Shown piece after piece: positions 12,501 to 24,272 of a stretch of DNA of 64,000 nt. The DNA is from Paramecium octaurelia. Lineage: Eukaryota > Ciliophora > Oligohymenophorea > Peniculida > Parameciidae. The notes under the pieces were generated by a model. That model saw only the letters and a list, made by a program, of their open reading frames with translations, searched no databases and was not told the DNA's origin. The first letter of the stretch is position 1; each line of letters starts with the position of its first letter. The stretch is from the NCBI GenBank assembly GCA_905182995.1, contig CAJJDP010000094.1:226119-290118 (forward strand). The letters are read 5' to 3'. A program made the position numbers and the translations under genes.

Positions 12501-14491
12501 GAATACAGGGATTCAAACCTTTTTCATAGTTAAATATGTCAAATCTATATTCTTTTGTGCAATAAAACTCTGCTGTTATAAATAAATTCTATATAGCACA
12601 GAATGCTTATTAGACTTATTTAATTTGATTATTACAGTTAAATTATATTATCAAATACCTATTTTAAATATCGTCCTTATTTACTATTTAATCAACTTAA
12701 AAAACATAATCTGGTTTTATGTCACCCCAAATCTATGTATTTTGTATTGGATTCGATGTTTGTTTTGTTAATATAACATTATTCTAATAATTAATTTAGT
12801 ATTAGAAATCTCCAGGATCAAAATCATCTCCCAAAATAACCTGAAAATTAACTCTAACTTAATAATAGTATTTTGGCATCTCTAATTGTAATTTGAAGAC
12901 TGCATTTACCCAAACTAATGCTCCTCCAAATACCTTCTTGCCTGGGACATATGAAAAGTATATATCACTTCCTTTCGCAAAATTATTACTACCCTAAGAC
13001 ACCAATTAGAATAATTCATTTACTCTCTCTTTTGTGGTAGAAATATCATAAAACTCTTTAACTAAGTATTTTATTTTTGACTTTTCTTTATCAATTACTT
13101 CTTCATCCAAATCTATGCATTGAGTGCCAACCATCTTTGAATATGGTGGGCAATCTAAAATACATTAACCTTTATATAAAAAATATGATAATAAACAAGC
13201 ATCGCAATTATAATTATCAGCACAAGAACCGCACATCAGGGAACATACTTCCTATTCTAAGTTTATATTTGAAACAGACCATGATAATGTTTGATCAACC
13301 AAATTGTATGCATTAAAGGAAAGATTTACAACCTATCCAGTAATGATTTGATTTAATTCAATTCTTACTGTAAATTTATTTTTACTTGAACATATTTGGT
13401 TAGTTACATCCGAATATAATATAATACTATTCTGTGTTGTTACGATTAAGTTATTGAAATTAATGGAATCTATAATTTATCCATTTACTTTTATTTAAAA
13501 ATACTTATCTGGCGTCCATGAACCAAATATATTAATTGTGGCTTTTAATCTAATACCTATTGCTGAGGGATCTAAATTTAAGATTGTGTATAAAACTTCA
13601 TCTTGATAGTATGGTAGATATGATTCTACAGGATTGCAGCTAATAGGTGATCTTATTGCAGGATTTAAATTAGAAGTTAGAAGTAATTATTATGATGTCA
13701 TTGGCAATAATGTATTGAGATTTAAAAGATTTTTCAACACTATTTAGGATTATAATTTTACTTAGGTTTCTTTAACAAACAAGCTGTTTATCATAACTAT
13801 AACCTTCAGGACATTCCATTAAACAACCTTGAGTTTATAATAAAAATCTCAGATTTTATTAATCTTCACAAGTTTTACATTATTGCAATGTAGGTGTGGG
13901 ATTGATTGTAAAGCAACTTAAACATTAGTTATAAGCTTCATTTGAACATGTTTTACATGTGTAATGGCATTATTTGTAGTAAATTTATAAATTTCTGAAT
14001 GGATAGCCTTCGTTAGGGAATGGCTCATTTATATTCGTAAAGAACGATATCGTTAATTAACTGCTTGAATGAACAAACTCAACAATTGAAGTAATCATAT
14101 CATATCTGTCTATGTTTGGATCACATTAATTGCTAAAAGGTAAAAATCCTGCTTATTCCTTAAAATATGAATATATATTGGTGTTATCTGCGCTAATATC
14201 AGCAACTTCGCCCCCATCAATTGTCATAAAAGCAACGAAGTCAACATAAAGTTAAACACTATAATGGGGTGGAATATTTAAAATCGTTTTTTCTATCTTA
14301 TTACACTCCTGGCTCAATTAAACTAGATCCATACCATTAGGGCAATGGTAGATTAATGACTCAGAATCGCTCGGCTTGCATTTCCAGCCTTAAGAACCAA
14401 AGCCTAACGAATTAAAATCTTCCATTAATAGATTTAGTTATGCAAATGAGAAGTATAAGCAAATCGCCACAAGCTTATATTGGATAATCAT
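9565..14491 (-). CDS. Giant cysteine-rich membrane protein with CDDGN repeats (paralogue 1)
   Basis: 1634 residues, one 22-nt intron (13740-13761) that is needed to keep frame. A signal peptide (MIIQYKLVAICLYFSFA) precedes a lectin-like or jelly-roll-like N-terminal part and furin-like C-x2-C clusters. At least three DUF4215/Myxococcus-type repeats of the form CGDG...CDDGN...DGC follow, with many further paired cysteines between them. The last 500 residues hold several hydrophobic helices (for example LSLLIWILAPLSILFGLF, and the pair near 9700-10200) and a polar cytoplasmic tail. The large ectodomain faces outside or a lumen. Function is unknown; families of this kind are large in ciliates. 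It has the same domain order as the gene at 24273-30723. Confidence 0.85.
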
Positions 14492-15126
14492 TAATAATAT
14501 TATTAATTAGTTATTTAGCAAATTTTATATTAAGACAATAAAAATGAATAATCTGTATTATTCATTCCTCCATAATTTTATAAAACTTTTTAAATTTGAT
14601 TCTCAATTTAATTATCAAATCAAATATAATAACTATAATTGATAGAAAAAAAATCTGTACTTTATCTTTGGTTTTATTAATTAAGCCTTGATCCTAAGCT
14701 TTAATTAAAAACATTATATTGTTTGGGGCTATGAATCTAACTGATTCCTCATATTGTATTGATAAGTTAACTTGCTTAACTTTATTACGTTATTTTACTT
14801 GATTAATATTAATAGTCTGCTAAATCCATTTTATCATATGCTTATCGATTCCTAAGTTCTAGAATTCATGCTATATGAAATAGGATACTTGAATAATAGA
14901 AATCTAAATTGATGACTATTTATAAAATATTTATAATTAATACTTCTAAAAAATCCTATATAAATTTATGTTGAATAAATATCTTTCATATAAATTATGT
15001 TAGATTTGATGTTAAAAAGAAACAAATCAACTTGGATACAACTTGGGTATGATCAAGATATCTATATGTATATATTTACAATATATAAAAAAAATATATG
15101 GGGAGAAATATAATTAATAAAAATAA
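14492..15126. other. Intergenic, one weak candidate only
   Basis: AT-rich DNA between divergent genes. Apart from the weak minus-strand candidate at 14615-14837 I see nothing firm. Confidence 0.5.
14615..14837 (-). pseudogene. Possible small gene or remnant with two intron-like gaps
   Basis: From MIKWIQQTININQ the frame continues through two intron-like stretches, 14775-14798 (24 nt) and 14633-14660 (28 nt), giving about 56 residues including IQYEESVRFIAPNNIMF and ending KLLYLI. An open frame also extends upstream without a clear ATG. The intron-like ends are typical for this genome, but with TGA as the only stop, such frames also arise by chance. No homology is recognised. Confidence 0.25.
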
Positions 15127-16389
15127 ATGGAATCGTTGAATGAATATGTATTATAATTTATTGAATAATAACGATGCCATCGTCATCCTTTAGAGAGAGC
15201 AAAAATGATAAAATTAAAATGTAATTTTCGTGATTCATTTATTTGCACTTAATGTATAGAGATTGATAGTCATCTATAAATGATGTCTATAAAGCGAGCT
15301 TCAGATTTGTTAACTAATTTCATTATGTTTGAGTGGAAATAACCTTAATAAAAAACTCAATCAATAAAAGATAAATTACAATAATTTACAGATGTGTTCA
15401 ACAATCTGTTACAATAGTTGGAGACCCAGATTAATGAGCGAGATCAAAAATCATAGAATTTATAAAAGAATTATTTCTAGAAGCTGAATGAAATCGAAAG
15501 ATTAATAAGGCATCTCACTAGTGATTCTTAGGCCGATAAAAAAATAAAAGATGTAAACTAAATGGAAAGACAAGTTTAATTGTCTGATAATCTTAAATCA
15601 TCACTACTTTTATTACTGTAAAATGATGAATTGTTATCAACATGCAATTAAAAAGAACACACTTTTTTTAATTAAAGATTAGAAAAGAGACTTAACATTC
15701 TAGAAGACACACTCTAAGATATGACTGCACAAATACAATAATAAATGGATGAATTCAATCAAAATATGTAGAATATTTCAATGTCTCGTAAACTATCCAA
15801 TGCTGAACCTTTTATGGGAACTTAATCAATCTTGGCATCTCCAACAATGAATGCAAGTCCAAGTCAAAGATAGCTATTTTTATCGACTTTCAGTAGTCAA
15901 TTGTCTAAGACATTTCTCAATCCATTTACATTTAAATAAGTGCATTCGTAGTTCAAATTAATCAGTCCAACCAGATTACTTGTACCTCCAAATACAGGCA
16001 ATAAAACAAATAAAACCAGATTAGCCTTAATAGGACCTCGTTTGTAAGAAGGGCCTCTTAAACCACCGAAATCAATCACATTTAGTATCTAACAATAAAT
16101 ATTATAAACATTTTAAATAGGAGTATGTGAGACAGGATCTGTTGAATTAGATCCCACAAAACCTCACAAATTGTTTTTGGCTTCTAAATTCCCCTTTTTC
16201 AATAGGGGAGATCAGCTTACCATAACAGTGAATCCTGCAACTGGTTTAATTCAATTAGTGAAGAATAAGGCATTTAATTAGCCAGTTCAAGCTGAACTAT
16301 AAATTGATTGTTGGACTAATATGGTCTTTGTGGTGGCATCCTCAGATTGCGGAGGTTCAGGAGAGATACACATAATATACGATGAATGA
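15127..16389 (+). CDS. TRIM-like protein: Cys/His N-terminus, coiled coil, C-terminal beta domain
   Basis: 420 residues, no intron. The N-terminus has a B-box-like Cys/His pattern (RCHRHPLE ... CNFRDSFICTQC) in about residues 16-45. Residues 70-230 are Gln/Lys/Glu-rich and predicted helical coiled coil. A Ser/Pro-rich linker (about 230-310) leads to a C-terminal part (about 325-420) with alternating hydrophobics (KLFLASKFPFF, LTITVNPATGLIQLV, WTNMVFVVASSDCGG), which looks like a SPRY or ligand-binding beta domain. The plan resembles TRIM proteins without a clear RING, so a binding or scaffold role is more likely than ligase activity. The next gene begins 68 bases downstream in the same direction. 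Confidence 0.8.
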
Positions 16390-16457
16390 GAATCTATATA
16401 TTTTTACAAATAAAAAGATCGTTAAGGCAAACCTTAAATTATTAATAAATAAATTTA

Positions 16458-18814
16458 ATGTCTTAAATCAATTTTGAGAATGAGGGTTATGAATATCAAC
16501 CATCTGAACATTCAGAAAGAGAGTAACCAACACCAACTAAGCCAAATCAACAACTCCTATAGTAGTAGCAATAAAGATTCACTTAAGAATCACTTGTATA
16601 CAGTGCATGTAAGATAATAAATTCAAATCTTCTTTAGCATCTTAGGATACAAATCGTATATTTCAGTCAGTAAGTTCACCTAACTTCTAAAAAGGGCCAT
16701 TAATCCTTGTGAATAATGAATAGGATTAATAGTAAAATCAGGTTCTACTACCCAAATAGTAAGTTAGTAATTAAAATATGCCAAAAGTGGTTCAGATAAT
16801 AAGGCCGGACAGTTCAAAGAAATAATAAGTATAATCTTCAAGTCCTAATAAAACACCGATTTAAGAATCAAAATTACCTCAATTTGTTTAACAATCTCAA
16901 CAATCTCAGATGTCCTAACTTTCACAATAGCAATAGCAACAATAATCTTAATAATAATCCTAAAGTACAGTGGCAGAGTTGGAATAACAACTAATGTAGG
17001 AAAGATTGAATTCAGAACAATTAAGAATTTATAATCACATTATTAAAATGGAATTAGAGAAAAAATTGTATAATTAGGGAGTGTTTATAACTAATTCAAA
17101 AAATAAGAAAAGAAATGAGAATGCCATCGATATCTATTTAGAATTGTAACACAATAGAGTGTAGATGTAAACTATTTAGAATGAATTTAAATAGAGAGAT
17201 CAAATTATATAACATTTAGAAAATTAACTTAAATAATCTAATTAGATTAATGAATTAATGAAAAAACATGACAATGAATTGTAATAACAGAATGAAGAGT
17301 TATCATAATCAATGGAAGAGGCCATGAAGAATATCACTCATGCCAATTAGACAATTCAACAATAAGAACAAGAGAAGGATGCATTGATTGATCACATTGA
17401 ATAACAAAAAGAATAGATTGAATAATTGCAATAATAAGTAGAAAAGTTGAAATTTGAGAATTAAGAAAGAAAGAAGTAATCAGAAACATCAAATGATCAA
17501 ATTAAAAAAATGATACAGATATAAGAAAAACTTGGTTAGTTGGAAGAGGAATTGCAATTAAAAAAGAATGAAGTTGCTACTGCAGAGAATTCAAAGAAAG
17601 TATAAATATGTTATATCACTTAAGCAATTATAAAAGAATATTTCAGATAAACAAAAAGAAATCATGAGTTTCTAATTACAATTGACTGAGGCCAATAATA
17701 AGTTGTTAGAGTGTGAATAGGCAAATAGAGAATTGAGTAGATAATTTAATTAAAGTGTCTACTAAATGTCACAACTGAAAAAGTATCTTACAACATAATA
17801 TTAGATAAACTGAAGAATAATAAAGTAGAATTGAAAATTTGGAATAGTTAAATTATGAAATTGAAAGCAATATGACTAAGACAGGAAGACAAATTTGTGA
17901 AGCTGATAGAATGATGAATGAAAAAGAATAGTTAATTAAAAAATAATAATAAGAATTGGAGAATATCTTAAAATAAAATGAAGAAATGTCAAAGGAATTC
18001 AATCAACTAGTTTAAGTACATTAATAATTTGGGGCTCTCAATGAGAAACATCAATAATTTTAATAAAAATATGAACTGCTTTAGAAAGAATACCAATAGA
18101 GAAATAAAGAATTTTAGGAAGCATCCTAATAACTTGAAATCTCTTAACAAGAAATTCAATAGTTGAAGCAAGTAAACAATGAACTCTAAAATGAAAGATA
18201 GCAAATATTGGAAGAACTTGATATCTTATAATAAGTTAAATATGAATCAGAATAAACTATTTAGCAATTAAAATTTGATAATAATGAATTATCCTTACTC
18301 TTGCAAGAAAGACAAGAGTTAAGTGGTAAATACCATGCTTTGGAGATCAAATTCTAAGCAGATATAGAATATTATGAAAAGTAATTATATATTATGATTG
18401 AATAGGACAATAAAGGAAATGAATGAGAAAATGGAGTTGTCCTAGAATACGTCTCCAAATATTGCTTTGGAAGAGAAGAGATTGGTAGAATTGCACAAGA
18501 TTTACGAAAAACTCGATAGATTGCTATTCCAACTAACATAAAAAATCTCAACTGAAAAGCCATCATTCAAAGTTGATGTAGTAATTTCATAGTTAAATGG
18601 GTCAATTGAATAAATTGAAAAGTATTTCAAGTTGTCTGGCAATCGATCCTAAATAGACAAATTTTAAAATTCTTAAGGATCTATGATCATTGATCATAAT
18701 AAAATGAGTACTAATAGGCCATCTGATGCGGATATATTTAAAGGCAATGACATTACTAATATTAAATAAATTTAAACATAGCAAACAGTAGCAAAGAGAA
18801 GATATTTTCTATGA
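16458..18814 (+). CDS. Long coiled-coil protein
   Basis: 751 residues in five exons (introns 16609-16637, 17600-17624, 17783-17804 and 18381-18405; 22-29 nt). The first 180 residues are Gln/Ser/Pro-rich and disordered, with runs of Gln written mostly TAA/TAG/CAA. From about residue 180 to 640 the protein is almost unbroken heptad-type coiled coil rich in E, K, Q, L and N. A more globular tail ends TVAKRRYFL. Such proteins in ciliates usually belong to basal bodies, cilia or the cortical cytoskeleton, but no specific family is recognised. It may share a function with the preceding gene, though transcription is not polycistronic here. Confidence 0.8.
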
Positions 18815-18897
18815 ATTATTATTCTATGTTTATTATAAATTTAATAGAAAATTGAGAAACTTAGGTACATGACTTAATATTTCTTTAATATGAATTT

Positions 18898-20259
18898 TCA
18901 TTAATAGAATTCAAATAATTCTTCAACGTAATTAATACCGTACTTCTCAATTACTTTTGCTTTTTCAATTATTTGTAATAATTAATGTCTTGCATCAACT
19001 GGGAACACAATGGTGAATTCTACTTGTCCATTTTTTACTCTAAGAGTTATGAAATATATTGTACTCCAAATCATTGTATGATAATAAATAGGATTTATTT
19101 GCTGGGAATTCATGGAAAAAGTCATCTACTTTGACTTCATTGATCACCTCAGGTTTATCAATATTTGCATAATTAATTAATGAAAGTCTTGGATCAATAC
19201 CGACAAGTCTAAATTACAATACATATGTGGAATTTAATTGGAATTGATAGATATCCATAAAGGTAACCGGCTCATCTCCAACATAGTCATCTCTGACCTA
19301 TAAGAAATTAATGATATAAATTACTTTAATAGCATTATATTCTGGTTCAGGCAACCAATTTTATCCATCATAATAGGATCTCATATCAATTGTAAAAATA
19401 GTTGGCTTTGCATCTCCACTGTTGTTGTTTTACCAAAGAGCAATCAAATGAGGATGTATCCAATTGGTAACATTGACTAAAGTGTAAGATAAGGTGTCTT
19501 TGACTTGGATAATATAGAATGCCTTCTGGGCTAGATGGGGTTTGATTAACAAGATTTCAGCTTGTCCGACTTCGAAATCTTATCCATAAATAACGTATGT
19601 CTCTTCATCAACTTACCAGTGAAATAGGTCTGTCTATCCTGTCTTATTTGGATAATTATATTCAAAAACAGGACTCATGTCAAATTGGGTGTCTGATGCG
19701 TAGGTTTGAGGGATGATTCTAATTATGAAGTGACATGTGTTATTATTTGAATATTGTTTTTCCAAATCTTAAGTGATTAAGTATCTAATCTTGTCTGCAT
19801 CTCTGTCTAGAGTCATGAGACGAAATTCTATCATTATATAAATGTATTACTATCAGCTAAGGTTTCCTTTTATTACTTCTCACTGTTTTGTTTAACCACA
19901 TTGCTAGCAGCGAAGGTAAAGGATTGGTTGATTTTACTAGTAGTAAGATCCAACAACTTGACTTTCATATCATCTGGGTCAAGGTAACTCAAGGTCCTAA
20001 TAATTACTTTTAAATAGTACATTGGGTATATTTGAGAGAAATACTTGACATCACTAGTGATTTGTCCTCGGCCAATGATGTTTTGTGACTCAATATCGTA
20101 CAATTCGTAACAACCGCCGTCGTAATAAATAAAAGCTTGATTTTCATTTAAAGGGATGATCTTATCAAAATATCTGCAATCAGCTTCAGATTTCATCTTG
20201 ACGGATGATGAAAGAAGAATCTTGAGTCTTAAGTCATCTTTACGTTCCTACTATATCAT
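18898..20259 (-). CDS. Unrecognised soluble protein, beta-rich N-terminal half
   Basis: 428 residues in four exons (introns 19828-19850, 19298-19324 and 19040-19064). The start is the ATG at 20259, in frame with and upstream of a second ATG at 20196. The first 100 residues (NENQAFIYYDGGCYELYDI, KVKLLDLTTSKINQSF) read like beta-propeller blades. The rest alternates beta strands and loops with many aromatics and ends in a helix (LLQIIEKAKVIEKYGINYV). There is no signal peptide or membrane helix. The middle intron is 27 nt with no in-frame TGA, so it could be retained without a stop. I do not recognise a family. Confidence 0.75.
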
Positions 20260-20373
20260 TTGATTTGGATTAATAAATTTTATTCAAAAATAGAGATACC
20301 TTTTTTGTTTAAAAATACTCTACATTGAGTTAATAATTCTGTTGGAATTATAAAATAATTTTTACATTAATAC

Positions 20374-22135
20374 TCAAATTTTACATCCGCATTCTATATC
20401 TAGATTCTTAAAATCAAAAATAACTGCCTCGTTAATCTTCTCGTATAATTTTATGACATCCAATTAATAAATATCACATTCATTCTACAAAAGTGAGCAT
20501 AAATTAGGAACTGTTCTATCTAAATCTGAATGGATGAACTCTTTAATATAAGTACCTGCACTACTCAACACATAAACTAAAAGCCATTTCTCATTAATTT
20601 TCTTAATTAATAAAGAATGGATGATCTTATCTCTCACCATTTGAGTCCTTCTGTGTAATACTCTAATTGGGGTTTTCTATTTGATGACTAAATCCTTGAT
20701 TTAATTGGCCTATTCTATCAAATCTGCATTGATTGCGTTCTTGCATTCAACTACACAACAATAAGCTTTGACTTTGTTTGTTTCTGAGTTCTTCAACTCT
20801 CCAAAAATGTTGGTGTCAGTATAAGACAATGGAGTTACTTTTACTACATTTTATGAATTGATCTTGGCTTCTATTTAATTAAGGATTTCTTAAGTTTAAT
20901 TAAGTACTCCTTGATGAGGATCTACCAATTCGATAGCAAAAGGTCGACCATTTCCTAACATTCTTACATCGATATCTTCTCTGCCTCCTGAATGAAACTT
21001 TACGCTTGAAGGCTTAAATATCTTGCAAGCCTCTGCACTCACCAAATCTTCAATTGAATCTTCGTAAATCTTATTCCCATCTATTATCCATGGAGTCTAA
21101 CTTATGTATCTTCCTAATTTAATGTAGTTTCCTTTGATAAAAATATTCTAATAGCTAGTTGATACTTCTAACTTAACTGGATAGTTAACATTTACTATCT
21201 TATATGATGATATCTAGGCGTTGGTTAATTTAGATATTTTCTCCAAATTACTTTAAGTTGGCAAAAATGGTTGAGATTATTGATTTTTCTTCTGCATTAA
21301 TCTATTATGTGTTTCTGCCTTCAGTTGAGGATCATTCATTTTTAACTAAATTAAATCATAATCGTACTTTCTTTGTGATCTTCTCCTCCCACATCTGATC
21401 ATCAATATCTGATATTATTTTTTTAAATTATTCAAACTATTTCACATCATCCCCAATATTCTCAAAATTTAAGCATATTTAAAATCGATCATCATTTGCA
21501 TCACTAGGAACTTTAAGTGATTCACTTAATAAACTGCACATTATCCACTTCACGCAAATCTTAATATCTGTTGCAAAATTTGGAGTTCTAATGTATTCAT
21601 ATAATGGATCAATCTAACCAATTTCTGAAATGCATTGATTTACTATTATTATTTATCTAATTTAACAACCAATTGGTGTTTTCACTTAAAATTTAAATGC
21701 TTCGAATTAATATTACTTTTTTTATATCTCATCCACCAATATTGCTATAAACTTTTAATCATCCACACATTGTAATATTCCATGACATACTACACATTTA
21801 TTAATTTTATCAAAGGTGTGAAAAGGGTTTTTAATAAATTAATCTTTTAATGAAGAATGACAAGTTTAAGGCTATACATCAGAATCTAAAATCTCAGCCT
21901 TCCTTTTATAGAACAAGAAATCGTACTCTTCTACTAATTTCTTAACTTATATTAAATTATTTACATTTTCATTTCCAATCAATTTTCCTACATCAAACAA
22001 CAATTAAATGAATTGTTAAGTCTCCCTGTATGTACTAATCTCGGTAATTTTGAACAATCTCAATATACATCTAATACACACATCTCTCTCAAACAATTTA
22101 TTAAACAGAATTGCTTTGGATTCACTTAATTACAT
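20374..22135 (-). CDS. PUS10: tRNA pseudouridine synthase Pus10
   Basis: 579 residues, one 22-nt intron (21346-21367). The N-terminus has a Cys pair (C20-x2-C23) and a second CVVC near residue 115, as in the zinc-binding THUMP-containing region of PUS10. The C-terminal catalytic domain is clear: FHSGGREDIDVRMLGNGRPF (near residue 378, with the conserved catalytic Asp after RE), QKTPIRVLHRR (near 483) and SAGTYIKEFIHSD (near 519). It isomerises uridine to pseudouridine in the T-arm of tRNA (positions 54/55 in archaea and many eukaryotes). Length is normal for the family. It is divergent from no close neighbour; the gene at 18898 lies 114 bases downstream. Confidence 0.95.
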
Positions 22136-22393
22136 TATGTATTTTATATTAAAATAGAATTATCAAAGTATACTCTTCCTTTTTAGACACAAATTTACAT
22201 TATAGAGTTCTTATATTAAATACTATATTTAATAATTAACTTGATAGAAGAATAGGAGATTTCTTCAGTTTAAAGTTGAATATTCAACAAATAAGCAAAA
22301 TATTTATTGTGAGAATTAAAAAGCATATATTTAATGTATAATCAACTTTTTGTTATACAAATTAATAAGAATTGAACTGATATTATTTATAAG

Positions 22394-23000
22394 TCAACTT
22401 AATAAAATGCATTAATCATCTTTTAATTATTCTTTTAACTCCAAACACTACTCTTAACTTATCTAAAACATTAATACTCACATTTCATACTTAAATAGGT
22501 TATTAAAGATTAGTTTGCATATAAAATGAAGATTTTTTATCTAGAAATGGATGGGATTCACATAGCAAATCTTCTGATTGTAATTCATTTATAAATTATT
22601 AAAATTCTTCTTAATTATTTATCTTTGTATCCTCATTGATTCGCTATTTAAACAACTCATTTCTTTTTTTAAATTATTCTATTGTTTCCTTGTGTCTGTT
22701 TTATAATTGAACCAGAGATTATTTCATGCTCTCCAAAAGATGGGGCTTTATTTGATATTGACCATTTTGCTTTTCTGATAAGCATATTTCATTTTATTTC
22801 TCCTGTTCTGGTTGATCTACATCATATGCAAAAATTTTAGTAAGTAAATTAATCTAATAGTTAAAATTTTCTATGAGTACATTTCTTCGATACTTTTGTA
22901 AGGCCTCCTCTCTTTCAAGTCCGTGTTGGTCTTTTGTATTAAATTTCAATTCAATATGGCTTTAATTTGGAAAATCTTTGAAAGTTTAATTATTGGACAT
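22394..23000 (-). CDS. Unrecognised helical protein, 192 residues
   Basis: Starts MSNNQTFKDFPNQSHIELK and is mostly charged helix (E, K, Q, N, R), for example KDQHGLEREEALQKYRRN. One 28-nt intron (22463-22490) replaces a premature TGA and gives a better tail (LELKEQLKDDQCILLS). There is no signal or membrane segment. It is divergently arranged with the prefoldin gene, 45 bases away. A ciliary or cytoskeletal role would fit its composition, but no family is recognised. Confidence 0.7.
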
Positions 23001-23045
23001 GAAAATTTATATATATATTAAATAATTATCATAATTAATTAATAA

Positions 23046-23644
23046 ATGGACCTTGTAACAAAGTAGGCATAAAACAATAGAAAAATCCCAGAGGCCATTT
23101 TCTTTGAAAATATTGATGAATTGATCTCTAAGAATTCGATCCAAAGATTGATGGAAAGCTTATAGGAAGCATATAAGTATGAATTAATTGAGTTTAGCAA
23201 ATACAAATTTATGGAAGCATAACTTGTCAAGTAAAGAGAATCAATGCAAAATAAATTACCAGAAATTGAAAGAGCTTTGAGCATAGTAGAACATTTGGAA
23301 CACTAAAAAGAAGATGAAGTTGTTGACTTTCTTATTACAGATACTATTTATTCAAAAGCTGTTTTACCTAAAGAAAATAAGACTGTTGCCCTTTGGTTGG
23401 GTGCCAATGTTATGGTCGAATTTGAATTCAATGAGGCCAAAGCCCTTTTATCCTCAAACAAAGAAAATGCCAGTTCGAATCTTAGATAATTTGTATATCC
23501 CTTTTATTGATATAGGATGAAGACATAGTGTTCTTAAAAGATTAAATCACTACAATCGAAGTTAATATAGCCAGAGTATACAATGCTAATATTAGAATCT
23601 AATAAACATAATAATAATAATAGCAATAGCAATAAGCAAAATGA
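23046..23644 (+). CDS. PFDN3: Prefoldin subunit 3 (VBP1-like)
   Basis: 191 residues, one 23-nt intron (23493-23515). The alpha-type prefoldin layout is clear: N-terminal helix after RKIPEAIFFENIDEL, the KYKFMEAQLVK segment, LPEIERAL, then the beta-hairpin core (SKAVLPKENKTVALWLGANV, followed by MVEFEFNEAKALLSS). The C-terminal helix (FLKDQITTIEVNIARVYN) ends in a poly-Gln run of about ten. As part of the hexameric prefoldin it would hand newly made actin and tubulin to the CCT chaperonin. The Gln tail is unusual for the family, but Gln tracts are frequent in this genome. Confidence 0.94.
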
Positions 23645-24272
23645 AATGTATTTATTTAAAGTACATAAAAAAATTGTATTTCATCTACATTATTTTCAAA
23701 TTCATTTAATTCCCTCTCTATTCAATTTTTTTAGCATGTTGAGATTATAATTACAGTTGCTTTTTATAGACCTTGAATGTAAATTGAAAATCTTTATGTT
23801 ATCATAATAGATATGATTAAAAGAAAGGGATATTTATTGAAGTCATATTTCTTAAATTTCTTTAAAAAGATCTTTCCTTACAAATGATTCTACTTTACCT
23901 TATTTTATCTCTATATATTTAAGAGATATTAAGACTATGTTATGTTCATTTCAATGAAACAAAATTCTACTTTTTTTCAGATAAAATTCAATAATATTGG
24001 TTTTGTTATTTTATATTATCTACAGAAGGATATTTTTTTTATAATTCCATATCTTTTAATCCGATTTTATAGTATTTGAGTAATAATTTAGTTGTAAGTT
24101 TGAAATTCTATTTTTAAAAGCTCAAATATTTGAGTTGAATTTAGAAACAATCATTTTTGGATTAGAGGTTATGAGAAGTTTTGTGTATAATTCATGAATC
24201 CAATCAGATTCTAGATAGAGATTATAATTTAAGAATTAAATGAATTTATATAGTTGAATAATATCAAAAAAT
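23645..24272. other. Intergenic, no gene seen
   Basis: About 630 AT-rich bases between convergent genes; only very short frames on both strands and no recognisable RNA gene. Confidence 0.6.

Noticed and set aside
18007-18204. Hydrophobic minus-strand frame (and many similar ones)
   Set aside because: Antisense shadow of the coiled-coil gene; Leu/Phe-rich frames are expected opposite Glu/Lys/Gln-rich coding DNA.
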